In this document: positions 1 through 9,581 of the stretch, in pieces
Numbering within the stretch: the first letter of the stretch is position 1
Layout: every line of letters begins with the position of its first letter
Origin: Marinigracilibium pacificum
GTDB taxonomy: Bacteria; Bacteroidota; Bacteroidia; Cytophagales; Cyclobacteriaceae
Assembly: GCF_012926615.1 (NCBI RefSeq)
Contig: NZ_JABBNU010000005.1
Coordinates: 186,001-250,000, forward strand
DNA length: 64,000 bases
Reading direction: 5' to 3'
The notes under the pieces: generated by a model
The model's database searches: none
What the model was told of the DNA's origin: nothing
The model's input: only the letters and a program-made list of their open reading frames with translations
Translations under genes and position numbers: made by a program

Positions 1-1146
1 ATTCTCTAGGAATTTAATTTCATGATCTTCAAATTCATTAAAAGAAGCAATCTCAAAAATTCCATGTATTTCTTCATTCACTACCATTGGCACCACAACC
101 AAACAACTTGGTGTTGCCTCACCTAAACCAGAAGTAATTCTAACATAATCCTGAGGAACTTCTTTTAAAATCAATGATGATTTTTCAAGGTAAACCTGTC
201 CAACCAAACCTTGACCAGGTAAGATTACATTATCTTCAAACTTCTTTCTGCTATAAGCATATTTCGATTTAAGTTCTATCGTAACATCGTCATCACCACC
301 TTCTCTGTTAACAAGAAATAATGCACCTTGATTTGCTTTCAAATAATTAACAGTAAATGATATTATTTCATCACAAAGACCCTGAAGGTTATCACTTTTT
401 CTTAACAACGCTCCAATCTCTGCTAATCCATGAGTTGCCCAGTTTCTCTTCTTTTCTTCAGCCTGAGATCTTTCTAACTCCTGAAGATATTTTGCAGTCT
501 CTTGCTCCTTCTCTTTAGCTATTTTTGACTCTTCATCATATTTCGCTAAAAGAGAGTTCATTTCGTTAGAGAACTGAGAGTTTAAGTATTGTAAAAATAT
601 AACAATCACAGAGGCAATTGAAGCCGCTCCAATTAATATCGAATATCTTACCCAGGTTACATCAAAGATATCTGTAGTTTCAGATAATTCAATCCATCCA
701 TTAATTGTATCAACACCAAAAAATATTGCGAGATTTATTAGAAAAGCACTGATCAGACTAACTTTTTCCGATAGAGAAAATACAGCTAGTGGCAATACCA
801 GTGTCGCAAAGCTAAATATATAAATCTCTATGTTGAATGCCTTCCCTTCAGGAACTATAGCTGAATGCAACACAGCAATTACAATTGAAGGAAGGATAGA
901 TATTAAATAGCGGCTCATATTGGTGGCTCCATACCTATTAAGAACCAAGACTGAAGCATACCCTATGAAACCTGCCAAACAAAACGGAAGAATAGGTAAG
1001 AATATAATTGATGAAATTATGGAATATGCTATTATAACGACAACAAAAATTGATGCCATAATATTAGTCAGCTTCACCTTATATTTCAGTGAGCTTTCCA
1101 TTTCATCTTTAATTCCTAGCTTAAAAAGTTTACTAATACCATTCAT
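1..1146 (-). CDS. Membrane sensor with C-terminal GAF domain (partial, 3' end beyond window)
   Basis: The reading frame starts at ATG 1146 on the minus strand and stays open to base 1, so about 382 residues are visible and the C-terminus is missing. The N-terminal 190 or so residues contain about six hydrophobic segments. A charged coiled-coil stretch rich in Glu and Lys follows, then a GAF domain from about residue 245. The GAF part contains the patterns RNWATHGLAEIG and ITSGLGE, which closely resemble the GAF domains in the proteins at 25386-26243 and 26264-29686. GAF domains bind small ligands or mediate dimerisation. The output domain lies outside the window, so histidine kinase, PP2C phosphatase or a domain-less sensor are all possible. 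The gene is divergent from the DinB-like gene. Confidence 0.8.
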   Translation of the reverse strand, partial: MNGISKLFKLGIKDEMESSLKYKVKLTNIMASIFVVVIIAYSIISSIIFLPILPFCLAGFIGYASVLVLNRYGATNMSRYLISILPSIVIAVLHSAIVPEGKAFNIEIYIFSFATLVLPLAVFSLSEKVSLISAFLINLAIFFGVDTINGWIELSETTDIFDVTWVRYSILIGAASIASVIVIFLQYLNSQFSNEMNSLLAKYDEESKIAKEKEQETAKYLQELERSQAEEKKRNWATHGLAEIGALLRKSDNLQGLCDEIISFTVNYLKANQGALFLVNREGGDDDVTIELKSKYAYSRKKFEDNVILPGQGLVGQVYLEKSSLILKEVPQDYVRITSGLGEATPSCLVVVPMVVNEEIHGIFEIASFNEFEDHEIKFLEN

Positions 1147-1199
1147 ACTTTAAAAAATTATGTACAATTTTTGCACATATTTCACAAACGGTCAAGTTT

Positions 1200-1673
1200 A
1201 TGCAAGATATTTCGATTAATAGTACAATAATTATTCATGAGGCAACAAGAAACCTCATTAAAAAAGTATGGGATTCTCTTACTCCTGAAGAACTTTCAAC
1301 TATCCCTAAAGACCACAAAAACAACATCTTATGGAACATTGGGCACTGTATTGTCACCCAACAATTGCTTATTTATGCACTAAGCAATAACGAAATGACT
1401 CTTCCACCTTCTTTTATTGAAAAATTCAGAAAAGGTTCTTCCCCTGCAAACGGTGAAATATCGGAATCGGATATTGAAATTATCAATGAAAATTTAATGA
1501 GCCAGTCGGCAAAATTAAAAGAGGATTATGAGAAGCTCCTGAACTCTGACTTCAAAGAATATGAAACCAGTTACGGGGTAAAGCTTTCGAATGTTAACGA
1601 TGCGATTTCATTTAATAATGTACATGAAGCGTTACATCTTGGGATTATTATGTCATTAAAAAAACACATATAG
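1200..1673 (+). CDS. DinB-like family protein
   Basis: This 157-residue protein fits the DinB/YfiT-like four-helix fold in length and pattern. It starts with a helix containing HEATR, has the conserved NIGHCI segment after the first loop, and ends with the HEALHLGIIMSL helix. The His residues in these segments are the usual metal ligands of the family. Members in other bacteria include thiol transferases and hydrolases, but the substrate here cannot be named. It is divergent from the membrane GAF gene, with about 50 bases between them, and convergent with valS, sharing the hairpin terminator. A hypothetical small plus-strand frame at 920-1153 is a shadow of the sensor gene and not part of this one. 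Confidence 0.8.
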   Translation: MQDISINSTIIIHEATRNLIKKVWDSLTPEELSTIPKDHKNNILWNIGHCIVTQQLLIYALSNNEMTLPPSFIEKFRKGSSPANGEISESDIEIINENLMSQSAKLKEDYEKLLNSDFKEYETSYGVKLSNVNDAISFNNVHEALHLGIIMSLKKHI

Positions 1674-1688
1674 AATAAGACAAAAAAA

Positions 1689-1722
1689 GAGCGCTCATAA
1701 GTTTATGAGCGCTCTTTTTTAT
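1689..1722. terminator. Bidirectional hairpin terminator between DinB-like gene and valS
   Basis: A near-perfect inverted repeat (GAGCGCTCATAA and its complement) is flanked by A-run and T-run on opposite sides, so it can terminate transcription from both the DinB-like gene and the convergent valS. Confidence 0.9.
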
Positions 1723-1736
1723 ATCTAATTTTTGTT

Positions 1737-4358
1737 TTACTTCAATGTAGCAAGTTGCTCTTCCAAAGCTTTAATTTTTGCTTCGGCGTCTGCCTTTTTC
1801 TGTTGTTCCATTGCAACAACTTTTTCAGGAGCATTACTAACAAACCGCTCATTGCTAAGTTTCTTCTGTACAGAATTCAAGAACCCTTTTGTATACTCAA
1901 GTTCTTTCTGAATTTCCTCCATCTCCTTTTCAGCATCAATAAGGCCATCCGTAGGAATGAAGAACTCATCACCCTTCACTACAAAGCCAGTTGCATTTTC
2001 AGGCTGTTCTGCTACCTTATCAATCCTTTCAAGATTAGCCATCTTTATTATCAAGTCTTCAAATGCATCATATAATCCTTGATCTGAAGATTTAATCGCC
2101 AACACTAACGCCTCCTTCGGAGAAATACCCTTATTATTTCTAAAGTTTCGTACTTGAGTAATAATTTCAAATACCCTTTCAGTATTATCAAGCAAATTCT
2201 CATTAGTTACACTAGCCTTAGGCCATTCTGCAACTATTAAACACTCACCATCTTTTCTTTCACGGATTTCATGCCAAATTTCTTCAGTAATAAATGGCAT
2301 AAACGGATGAAGTAACTTAATCACCTTTTCAAAAAAATTAATGGTAGCATCGAAGGTAGCTTTATCAATTGGCTTACCAAATTCAGGCTTGATCATTTCC
2401 AGATACCAGCTACAGAAATCATCCCAGGTTAGCTTATAAGCAACCATAAGGGCGTCTGAAATTCTGAACTTCTCAAAATGATCAGTAATCTCTGCCAGAG
2501 CCTTATTAAACTTTGATTCAAACCAGTCAATTGCAACTTTATTTGATGGGTTGCTTGCACTTTCGTCTATTTCCCATCCCTTAACAAGTCTGAAAGCATT
2601 CCAGAGTTTATTACTGAAATTTCTTCCTTGCTCAACAAGCTTCTCATCAAAAAGCAAGTCATTACCAGCAGGAGAACTAAATAGCATTCCTGTTCGAACA
2701 CCATCAGCACCGAATTCTTTTATCAAATCTAGCGGATCAGGAGAGTTACCTAAGGATTTAGACATTTTCCTTCTCTGCTTATCTCTTACGATACCTGTCA
2801 GATATACATTCTTAAATGGCTTTTCGCCCATGTACTCATATCCGGCAATGATCATTCTGGCAACCCAGAAAAACAAGATCTCCGGAGCAGTAACCAAATC
2901 ATTGGTTGGATAGTAATACTTGATATCTTCATTTTCCGGATTTTTAAATCCATCAAAAACTGAGATCGGCCATAACCAACTGCTAAACCAAGTATCAAGT
3001 ACGTCATCATCTTGCCTTAAATCTTCAGCTTTTATCGAGCTATCCTTTTCCTGAGCTAATTTCAATGCTTCTTCAGCTGTTTCAGCTACAATATACTCCC
3101 CATTTGGCAAATAAAATGCAGGAATACGGTGTCCCCACCATAACTGACGGCTAACACACCAATCTCTCACATTCTCCATCCAGCTGCGATACATGTTCTT
3201 GAACTTCGGCGGATGAAGTTGAATCTCATCGTTCATCACATTTTCAAGAGCAGGCTTCGTGATTTCTTCCATCTTCAAAAACCACTGCATCGAAAGCTTT
3301 GGTTCAATTACCGCATCAGTTCGTTCTGAAAACCCAACACTATTTTTATAGTCTTCTACTTTTTCAAGTAACTCTAACTCCTCAAGTTTTTTAGCTATTT
3401 TCTTTCTAACTACAAACCTGTCTTCGCCTACAAAATGCTGAGCTGCCTCAGACATTGTACCGTCATCGGCAATAACATCGATGCTTTCCAGTTTATGTTT
3501 GATTCCAAGCTCGTAGTCATTAACATCATGCGCAGGAGTAATTTTCAATGCCCCGGTACCAAATTCCATTGATACATACTCATCAAAAATTACCGGTACA
3601 GATCTATTTACAACAGGAACGATAACTTTCTTACCTTTCAAATGAGCATATCTTTCATCCTCAGGATTAACACATATTGCTGTATCGCCTAAAATTGTTT
3701 CAGGTCTGGTTGTAGCTATAATAACATGCTCATCAGAACCTTCAATCTGATACTTCACATAATATAGCTTTGAATTAACTTCCTTATGGATAACCTCATC
3801 ATCACTCAATGCCGTCTGACCCTGAGGATCCCAGTTAACCATTCTGATACCGCGATAAATCTTCCCTTTATTATAAAGGTCAACAAATACCTTAATTACA
3901 GCATCTGAAAGGTCTTCTTCCATGGTAAACCTTGTTCGATCCCAATCACAACTCGCTCCAAGTTTCTTAAGTTGCTCAAGAATTATCCCTCCGTATTTCT
4001 CTTTCCATTCCCATGCATATTTCAAAAATTCATCTCGTGAAATACTTTTCTTGTCAATACCTCTTTCCTTAAGCATTGCAACAACTTTTGCTTCAGTAGC
4101 AATAGATGCATGGTCGGTACCCGGAACCCAACAAGCTTCCTTACCTTCCATTCTGGCTTTTCTGACTAATACATCCTGAATAGTATTGTTAAGCATGTGC
4201 CCCATATGCAACACTCCTGTTACATTCGGAGGTGGAATGACCACTGTATAAGGTTCTTTATCAGGATTTGGTTTTGAATGGAAAAATTTATTATCCATCC
4301 AGTACTTATACCACTTATCTTCTATTTCAGCAGGATTATATTTAGCCGATATACTCAT
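1737..4358 (-). CDS. valS: Valine--tRNA ligase
   Basis: This 873-residue class I aminoacyl-tRNA synthetase charges tRNA-Val with valine in the cytoplasm. The HIGH signature is seen as HMGH at residues 51-54 after PPPNVTG, and the KMSKS loop is present near residue 530 in the form [11 protein letters not shown] large CP1 editing insertion lies between them, with the TTRPET motif typical of ValRS. The C-terminus is a charged coiled coil, the tRNA-binding arm of bacterial ValRS. The length is normal for the family. It is transcribed alone and is divergent from the fumarylacetoacetase gene, with about 160 bases of AT-rich sequence between them in which no exact TAnnTTTG box was found. Confidence 0.98.
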   Translation of the reverse strand: MSISAKYNPAEIEDKWYKYWMDNKFFHSKPNPDKEPYTVVIPPPNVTGVLHMGHMLNNTIQDVLVRKARMEGKEACWVPGTDHASIATEAKVVAMLKERGIDKKSISRDEFLKYAWEWKEKYGGIILEQLKKLGASCDWDRTRFTMEEDLSDAVIKVFVDLYNKGKIYRGIRMVNWDPQGQTALSDDEVIHKEVNSKLYYVKYQIEGSDEHVIIATTRPETILGDTAICVNPEDERYAHLKGKKVIVPVVNRSVPVIFDEYVSMEFGTGALKITPAHDVNDYELGIKHKLESIDVIADDGTMSEAAQHFVGEDRFVVRKKIAKKLEELELLEKVEDYKNSVGFSERTDAVIEPKLSMQWFLKMEEITKPALENVMNDEIQLHPPKFKNMYRSWMENVRDWCVSRQLWWGHRIPAFYLPNGEYIVAETAEEALKLAQEKDSSIKAEDLRQDDDVLDTWFSSWLWPISVFDGFKNPENEDIKYYYPTNDLVTAPEILFFWVARMIIAGYEYMGEKPFKNVYLTGIVRDKQRRKMSKSLGNSPDPLDLIKEFGADGVRTGMLFSSPAGNDLLFDEKLVEQGRNFSNKLWNAFRLVKGWEIDESASNPSNKVAIDWFESKFNKALAEITDHFEKFRISDALMVAYKLTWDDFCSWYLEMIKPEFGKPIDKATFDATINFFEKVIKLLHPFMPFITEEIWHEIRERKDGECLIVAEWPKASVTNENLLDNTERVFEIITQVRNFRNNKGISPKEALVLAIKSSDQGLYDAFEDLIIKMANLERIDKVAEQPENATGFVVKGDEFFIPTDGLIDAEKEMEEIQKELEYTKGFLNSVQKKLSNERFVSNAPEKVVAMEQQKKADAEAKIKALEEQLATLK

Positions 4359-4519
4359 TGTATTAGTTTTATTTCAATTTGATTGGCAAAAATAGCAAAT
4401 TTCGTTCTATTGAGTAGCTTCCATTGTAGAAAAGCACTGATATTTGTATAGGTTTTTACTTTAGCCGATATCTGTTAATTTTACGAAAACAAAAAATAAA
4501 CAACATTAAACAAATTACC

Positions 4520-5797
4520 ATGAGTAAAGCAAACGATCCGAAACTCAAGTCTTGGGTTTCAGTTCCTGAAAACTCTGATTTCCCAATACAAAACCTTCCA
4601 TTTGGAATCTTCTCTACTTCTTATCTCAATAAAAGAGTTGGAGTTGCTATCGGGAATAATATTATAGATATGGACTACCTGCTGGTAAATGATTTCTTCA
4701 AAGGAATTGAACTTCCAAGTGAAGTATTTACCCAACCTTATCTAAATGATTTTATATCCTTAGGCAAAAAAACTACCAACGCCGTAAGAGAAAGACTTTC
4801 AGAGATTTTACAAGAAGACAATCCTGAGTTACGTGACAGCGAAGAAATGAGGGAAAGAGCTCTTATCCCAATGGAAGATGCCACAATGCAGATGCCAGTT
4901 AAAGTAGGTGACTATACTGACTTTTACAGTAGTATTGAACATGCTACAAATATAGGAACCATGATTAGAGACCCTGAAAATGCATTAATGCCAAACTGGC
5001 GACATTTACCTGTCGGATACCATGGTCGTTCTTCAACAATCATTCCATCTGGAATTCCAATTCAAAGACCATTAGGACAAACAAAAGCTCCTGATGCCGA
5101 AAATCCTACTTTTGGCCCAACCAAACGATTAGATTTTGAATTGGAGATGGCTTTCATAACAGGGAAAGCAACTCAAATAGGAGATTCTGTGAATATAAAT
5201 GAAGCAGATGATTATATTTTTGGAATGGTAGTATTCAATGACTGGTCTGCCAGAGACATACAAGTATGGGAGTATCAGCCATTAGGACCTTTCTTAGCTA
5301 AAAACTTTGCTTCTTCTATTAGTCCATGGATTGTTACGATTGAAGCACTTGAGCCATTCAGAGTTGCTCAGCCGAAACAAGACCCTGAAGTATTACCTTA
5401 CTTACAATCAAAAGGTGATAACAATTTTGACATCAACCTTGAGGTAGATATCAAACCTGAAAACAGTGAGGCGGTAACTGTATGCCGTTCAAACCATAAA
5501 TATTTATACTGGAACATCAAACAACAATTAGCTCACCAGACTATAAATGGCTGTAGCATAAATGTTGGAGATATGTATGCATCTGGTACCATCTCAGGGC
5601 CAACAGAAGATTCATACGGATCTATGATGGAGCTTTCATGGAAAGGTACAAAACCAGTAAAAATGAAAGACGGCACAGAAAGAGTATTTCTACATGATGG
5701 GGATACTGTAACAATGAGAGGCTGGTCTGAAAAAGATGGTGTCAGAGTAGGCTTTGGTGAAGTCACCGCAAAAATTCTACCTGCAAGAGAACAATAA
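4520..5797 (+). CDS. fahA: Fumarylacetoacetase
   Basis: The 425-residue protein is a full-length fumarylacetoacetate hydrolase (EC 3.7.1.2), last step of tyrosine degradation, giving fumarate and acetoacetate. The N-terminal SH3-like domain carries PFGIFST. The catalytic domain has DYTDFYSSIEHATNIG, the metal ligands in FELEMAFI, and FNDWSARDIQ. These match the Asp and Glu ligands of the mammalian enzyme. Other genes of the homogentisate route (hmgA, hpd) are not in the window. A hairpin follows the stop, so read-through to the flavin reductase may be limited. The start ATG at 4520 is the first in the frame and fits the usual N-terminus. Confidence 0.95.
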   Translation: MSKANDPKLKSWVSVPENSDFPIQNLPFGIFSTSYLNKRVGVAIGNNIIDMDYLLVNDFFKGIELPSEVFTQPYLNDFISLGKKTTNAVRERLSEILQEDNPELRDSEEMRERALIPMEDATMQMPVKVGDYTDFYSSIEHATNIGTMIRDPENALMPNWRHLPVGYHGRSSTIIPSGIPIQRPLGQTKAPDAENPTFGPTKRLDFELEMAFITGKATQIGDSVNINEADDYIFGMVVFNDWSARDIQVWEYQPLGPFLAKNFASSISPWIVTIEALEPFRVAQPKQDPEVLPYLQSKGDNNFDINLEVDIKPENSEAVTVCRSNHKYLYWNIKQQLAHQTINGCSINVGDMYASGTISGPTEDSYGSMMELSWKGTKPVKMKDGTERVFLHDGDTVTMRGWSEKDGVRVGFGEVTAKILPAREQ

Positions 5798-5812
5798 TTA
5801 AAACAATTGAAT

Positions 5813-5845
5813 AAGCGGGAAGGTTTTCTTCCCGTTTAATTTTAT
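5813..5845 (+). terminator. Hairpin terminator after fumarylacetoacetase gene
   Basis: An inverted repeat AAGCGGGAAG / CTTCCCGTTT with a five-base loop is followed by a T-rich tract. It lies in the 66-base gap before the flavin reductase gene, so it may terminate or attenuate transcription between them. Confidence 0.7.
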
Positions 5846-5863
5846 TGATAAATCAACCTGACA

Positions 5864-6778
5864 ATGAACCCTGAAGAATACCTAACCATTAAGCCTGGCG
5901 ATATTTCTGTACCCAAGTTTCATCATTATTTACTTGGTGCTGTTGCCCCACGTCCCATAGCCTTCGCATCAACAGTTGATAAAGAAGGTAATGTAAACTT
6001 AAGCCCTTTTAGCTTTTTCAATGTTTTTGGTGCTAACCCACCAATCATGATTTTCTCTCCGGCGCGCAGAGGACGTGATAACACAACTAAGCATACTTTT
6101 GAAAATGTGAAGGAAGTGAAAGAAGTTGTAATCAACATTGTTAATTATAGCATTGTCGAGCAAATGTCACTTGCCAGTACAGAATATGATAAAGGGGTGA
6201 ATGAATTTGTAAAATCAGGTCTTACACCGGTTGCATCTGAAATTGTCACTCCTCCTCGGGTTGGCGAGTCTCCTGTAGCTTTTGAATGTAAAGTAAATGA
6301 AGTTGTTGAAACTGGAACAGAAGGTGGTGCAGGAAACCTCATCATTTGTGAAGTGCTAAAAATGCATATCAAAAAATCAGTATTAGATGAAAATGACAGT
6401 ATTGATATCAAAAAAATAGATTTGGTAGCCAGAATGGGTGGAAACTGGTATTGCCGAGCTAATGGAGATGCACTTTTTGAAATTGCAAAACCACTTACAA
6501 CAAAAGGTATTGGCGTTGATGCAATGCCGGGACATGTTAAAAACTCAAGTATCCTGACAGGAAATGATTTGGGGAAATTAGGCAATGTCGAAAGCCTTCC
6601 AGATCAGTCAGCAATAGATGATTTCGGAGTCAATGACCCAGAAATAGTATCGCTTAAAAACCAGCATGGAGACCAGCCAGATGAGTATCGTAAATTTCTT
6701 CATTTATTAGCTCAAAAATATCTGAATTCAAATGAGGTTGAAGAAGCCTGGTTAACTTTATTGCAGAAAAATGACTAA
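5864..6778 (+). CDS. Flavin reductase family protein (FMN-binding split barrel)
   Basis: This 304-residue protein has the flavin reductase-like split-barrel domain in its first 210 residues, with the pattern HYLLGAVAPRPIAFAST near the N-terminus and NLSPFSFFNVFGANPP, which forms the flavin site in this family. The C-terminal 90 residues, ending in a helical tail, are an extension often seen in Bacteroidota homologues. The substrate is unknown. Its place after fumarylacetoacetase suggests a link with aromatic amino-acid breakdown, but this is only context. The stop overlaps the start of the HAD gene by eight bases, so the two are probably translated together. Confidence 0.88.
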   Translation: MNPEEYLTIKPGDISVPKFHHYLLGAVAPRPIAFASTVDKEGNVNLSPFSFFNVFGANPPIMIFSPARRGRDNTTKHTFENVKEVKEVVINIVNYSIVEQMSLASTEYDKGVNEFVKSGLTPVASEIVTPPRVGESPVAFECKVNEVVETGTEGGAGNLIICEVLKMHIKKSVLDENDSIDIKKIDLVARMGGNWYCRANGDALFEIAKPLTTKGIGVDAMPGHVKNSSILTGNDLGKLGNVESLPDQSAIDDFGVNDPEIVSLKNQHGDQPDEYRKFLHLLAQKYLNSNEVEEAWLTLLQKND

Positions 6779-7430
6779 AATAAAAGCAATATTATTTGAT
6801 ATGGATGGAGTTATGGTTGACTCCAATCCGTATCATAAAGCCGCATGGCCTGTCTATGGCAAACAAATCGGACTTGACATCGATGATGACTTAATGGAAA
6901 AACACGTGTATGGTCATACAAACCATGATGCTTTACAAAACCTGATGGGTAAAAAGCTTGATAAGGAGCTTACTTTTAAAATGGGTGAGGAAAAAGAAGC
7001 TATTTTTCGTGAAATGATCCTTCCAGAATTAAAGCCGGTTGATGGCCTTATTGAGTTTATTGATTTCGCAAAATCCAGAAATATTAAATTGGCAGTCGCC
7101 AGCTCCGCACATAGAAGTAATATTGATTTTATCCTTGATGGCTTTAATATCAGAAGGGCTTTTGAATGTATAGTTGATGGCACAATGGTTGAAAACGGCA
7201 AACCTGAACCAGATATATTCCTGAAAGCAGCAGAATTATTTGGTTTTAAACCTAAAGAATGCCTTGTTATCGAAGATTCCCTGGCAGGTGTTGAAGCAGG
7301 TAGAAGAGCCGGTATGCCTACAGTTGGAATTACGACAACTCATTCAAAAGATGAACTAGACCCTATTGAATTTGCTGAATCCGATTTTAAAAATTTTCAA
7401 AAATTATTTTTAGAGAACTTCAATAATTAG
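6771..7430 (+). CDS. HAD family phosphatase / beta-phosphoglucomutase-like
   Basis: The 219-residue protein is a HAD-superfamily hydrolase of the phosphoglycolate phosphatase/beta-phosphoglucomutase type. Motif I is FDMDGVMVDS at residues 8-17 with the two catalytic Asp, followed by a small helical cap domain. Motif II is seen as AVASSAHRS, and motifs III and IV as KPEPDIF and VIEDSLAGVEAG. Such enzymes dephosphorylate sugar phosphates or isomerise them; the substrate cannot be read from the sequence. It overlaps the flavin reductase gene by eight bases. Its stop codon overlaps that of the convergent membrane-protein gene, giving the shared tetranucleotide TTAG. Confidence 0.9.
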   Translation: MTKIKAILFDMDGVMVDSNPYHKAAWPVYGKQIGLDIDDDLMEKHVYGHTNHDALQNLMGKKLDKELTFKMGEEKEAIFREMILPELKPVDGLIEFIDFAKSRNIKLAVASSAHRSNIDFILDGFNIRRAFECIVDGTMVENGKPEPDIFLKAAELFGFKPKECLVIEDSLAGVEAGRRAGMPTVGITTTHSKDELDPIEFAESDFKNFQKLFLENFNN

Positions 7431-7918
7431 GTACTTATGACCTCATTAAATTTCTTTGCTTCTTTGTAAATAAAATAAAATCCCAGCCCGATTAATATAA
7501 TAGCAATAAAATACCCCAATGGTTCACCCTGAATTGAGTAGAGTGCTCGAATAATCGATTTCAACAATCTTACTTTCCCTCTTCCGGAATTACTATCACT
7601 TAAAAGGAATTCCATATCCCCGGTAAGTAATAATATACCAGGAGTAAAAAATATAATGAGATAAAGCAACATCATCCCACCTGAATTTAACATCCTTGAT
7701 GATTTACTTTTCTTCCTTTCTAACTTAAAAGGATCATCAATAATGATACGAGACTCATCATTCTTCTTTTTATTCTCGACATACTTAATAATATGACTTA
7801 TTGTCTCATCATCAACACCTTTAGACCTTAAGTTATTCACTACCTCTTTGATAGTACTTCCGGTTTTTAATAGATATTCAGCGTCACTAACTAGTGTCTG
7901 AAGTTTATTTTCATCCAT
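7427..7918 (-). CDS. Small protein with two predicted membrane helices, unknown function
   Basis: I do not recognise this 163-residue protein. The N-terminal 75 residues are charged and mostly helical, with a region like a UBA or putative short helical bundle (SKGVDDETISHII). Two hydrophobic segments follow, about residues 81-101 and 136-152, and the tail is short and basic. The topology suggests an inner-membrane protein with a cytoplasmic N-terminal domain. It sits directly downstream of ald with a nine-base gap, so it is probably the last gene of the porX-tsaE-ald transcript. Its stop overlaps the HAD gene on the other strand. Confidence 0.7.
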   Translation of the reverse strand: MDENKLQTLVSDAEYLLKTGSTIKEVVNNLRSKGVDDETISHIIKYVENKKKNDESRIIIDDPFKLERKKSKSSRMLNSGGMMLLYLIIFFTPGILLLTGDMEFLLSDSNSGRGKVRLLKSIIRALYSIQGEPLGYFIAIILIGLGFYFIYKEAKKFNEVIST

Positions 7919-7927
7919 ATTAAAAAA

Positions 7928-9154
7928 TTAAAACCTGGCGGTAATCAATAATTCCAAATCTCTATATCTTAAATTAAAGCGATGTGCAAGATGTTTATTA
8001 GTAAGGCTTCCTCTATAAGCATAAACTCCCTTCATAAACCAGGGATTTGTAAAAATCATATCATCGACGCCACCAAGCTCACCAATACGCAACAAAATAG
8101 GTGTGAAAATATTTGAAAAAGCTTCGGTTGCAGTTCTTGCAACTCTTGAAGCAATATTTGGAACACAATAATGCAAAACTCCATGCTTACGGTAAATTGG
8201 ATCATCGTGAGTAGTGATTCTGCTTGTTTCAAAGCATCCTCCCTGATCAATCGATACATCAACGATCACTGAATCCTGCTTCATTCTGCTAACCATATCC
8301 TCGCTGACAACTATTTTATTCCTACCCTTTTCAGCTCTAACTGCTCCAATGACTACATCAGCAGTTTCCAAAGATCTACCAAGTCTGATGGTATCAATAG
8401 CAGAAGTAAAAACCTGCTGCCCCAAAGCATGCTTGATTCTCCTTAACTTATAAATATGATTGTCATAAACTTCGATTTCTGCACCCAAGCCTATGGCAGT
8501 TCTAGCAGCATATTCAGCGACAGTTCCAGCGCCTAAAATAACAACTTTTGTTGGTGGAACTCCGGTAATACCTCCAAGGATTACACCCATACCACGTTTT
8601 ACACTACTCAAATACTCGGCTGCGATAAGCATTACGGTGCTACCTGCAATTTCAGACATTGCTCTGACTACAGGCATCCCTCCTACTTTATCTTCAATAT
8701 ATTCAAAGCCTACTGCTGTTATTTTCTTACTAATTAATGCATTAAGATATTCAGGAGTTTGATTACCAACTTGCATAGCTGAAAACAGAGTCTTCCCCGG
8801 TTCGATCCATTCTAACTCCTCAGCAGTTAACGGCTCAACCTTCAGAATAATATCTGCCTTAAATATTTGTTTCGGATCATAGCAAATTCTTGCTCCGGCA
8901 TCACTGTATTGATTATCACTAAAATTAGACCTTTCACCAGCACCGGCTTCAATCATCACTTCATGACCATTATTTATCAATAAACCTACTGCTTCCGGAG
9001 TCAGGGAAACCCGATTCTCCTGATAGGCTGTTTCTTTAGGGATACCTATAAATAAGGATTTTTGATCTTTTTTAATTGGTTCCGGTTTTTCCTGAGTCAT
9101 CAGACCGTGCTCCCTCGATAATGCTTCGAGTCCAGTTTTAAGCTGTTTCGTCAT
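7928..9154 (-). CDS. ald: Alanine dehydrogenase
   Basis: The 408-residue protein belongs to the alanine dehydrogenase/PNT family (EC 1.4.1.1), which interconverts L-alanine and pyruvate with NAD. The N-terminal domain has IGIPKETAYQENRVSLTPEAV, here shortened: the block IGIPKE plus RVSLTPEAV is the family hallmark. The NAD-binding Rossmann motif is GAGTVAEYAAR in the centre. The first 30 residues are an extra leader, as in other Bacteroidota homologues. The start overlaps the tsaE stop by 17 bases, supporting the operon porX-tsaE-ald. Since the family also contains lysine-metabolising and transhydrogenase relatives, the exact substrate is inferred from overall similarity. Confidence 0.88.
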   Translation of the reverse strand: MTKQLKTGLEALSREHGLMTQEKPEPIKKDQKSLFIGIPKETAYQENRVSLTPEAVGLLINNGHEVMIEAGAGERSNFSDNQYSDAGARICYDPKQIFKADIILKVEPLTAEELEWIEPGKTLFSAMQVGNQTPEYLNALISKKITAVGFEYIEDKVGGMPVVRAMSEIAGSTVMLIAAEYLSSVKRGMGVILGGITGVPPTKVVILGAGTVAEYAARTAIGLGAEIEVYDNHIYKLRRIKHALGQQVFTSAIDTIRLGRSLETADVVIGAVRAEKGRNKIVVSEDMVSRMKQDSVIVDVSIDQGGCFETSRITTHDDPIYRKHGVLHYCVPNIASRVARTATEAFSNIFTPILLRIGELGGVDDMIFTNPWFMKGVYAYRGSLTNKHLAHRFNLRYRDLELLITARF

Positions 9155-9581
9155 GCCTACCTATTTCTATAGTTCTGCTATCGTCTAAATTAGCAATAAT
9201 TTTTATGTGTATATATTTTTCAGGCCAGAAAGATGCAACAAGCTCTGGCCATTCAATCAAACACCTGTATCCCGAATACAAATATTCATCAAACCCGATA
9301 TCAAAAGCTTCAGACTCATGTTTAATCCTGTAAAAATCAAAATGATAGATTGTGTTTTCAATTTTTGAGGCATATTCATTAACCAAAGCGAAGGTAGGAC
9401 TGCTAACCTGATCTTCAACTTCCAGCTTTTCACAAATCTTTTTTATCAAAGTAGTTTTTCCAGCACCAAGATCTCCTTCGAATAACCAAATTTTATAATC
9501 ACCAAAATTGGATATCAATTCTTCAGCCACTTTGTCTAAATCATCAATTCCAAAATGGAATTCAGTCATGTCAATACTCAT
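9138..9581 (-). CDS. tsaE: tRNA threonylcarbamoyladenosine biosynthesis ATPase TsaE
   Basis: This 147-residue P-loop protein is TsaE, the ATPase that resets the TsaB-TsaD complex during synthesis of the t6A modification of tRNA. The Walker A motif GDLGAGKTTLIK lies near residues 36-47, and SSPTFALVNEY is the family-specific segment that follows. The C-terminal part carries LIEWPE, also typical. Its ATG overlaps the porX stop as ATGA, and its own end overlaps ald by 17 bases. The length is normal for the family. Confidence 0.95.
   Translation of the reverse strand: MSIDMTEFHFGIDDLDKVAEELISNFGDYKIWLFEGDLGAGKTTLIKKICEKLEVEDQVSSPTFALVNEYASKIENTIYHFDFYRIKHESEAFDIGFDEYLYSGYRCLIEWPELVASFWPEKYIHIKIIANLDDSRTIEIGRHDETA

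Noticed and set aside
920-1153. A 77-residue plus-strand frame at the left edge
   Set aside because: It is the antisense frame of the membrane region of the partial GAF sensor at 1-1146, which has clear coiled-coil and GAF patterns.
7427-9154. Many plus- and minus-strand open frames inside valS, ald, porE-like and pyc genes
   Set aside because: They lie in other frames of well-supported genes, lack family motifs and have biased low-complexity composition typical of shadow frames.
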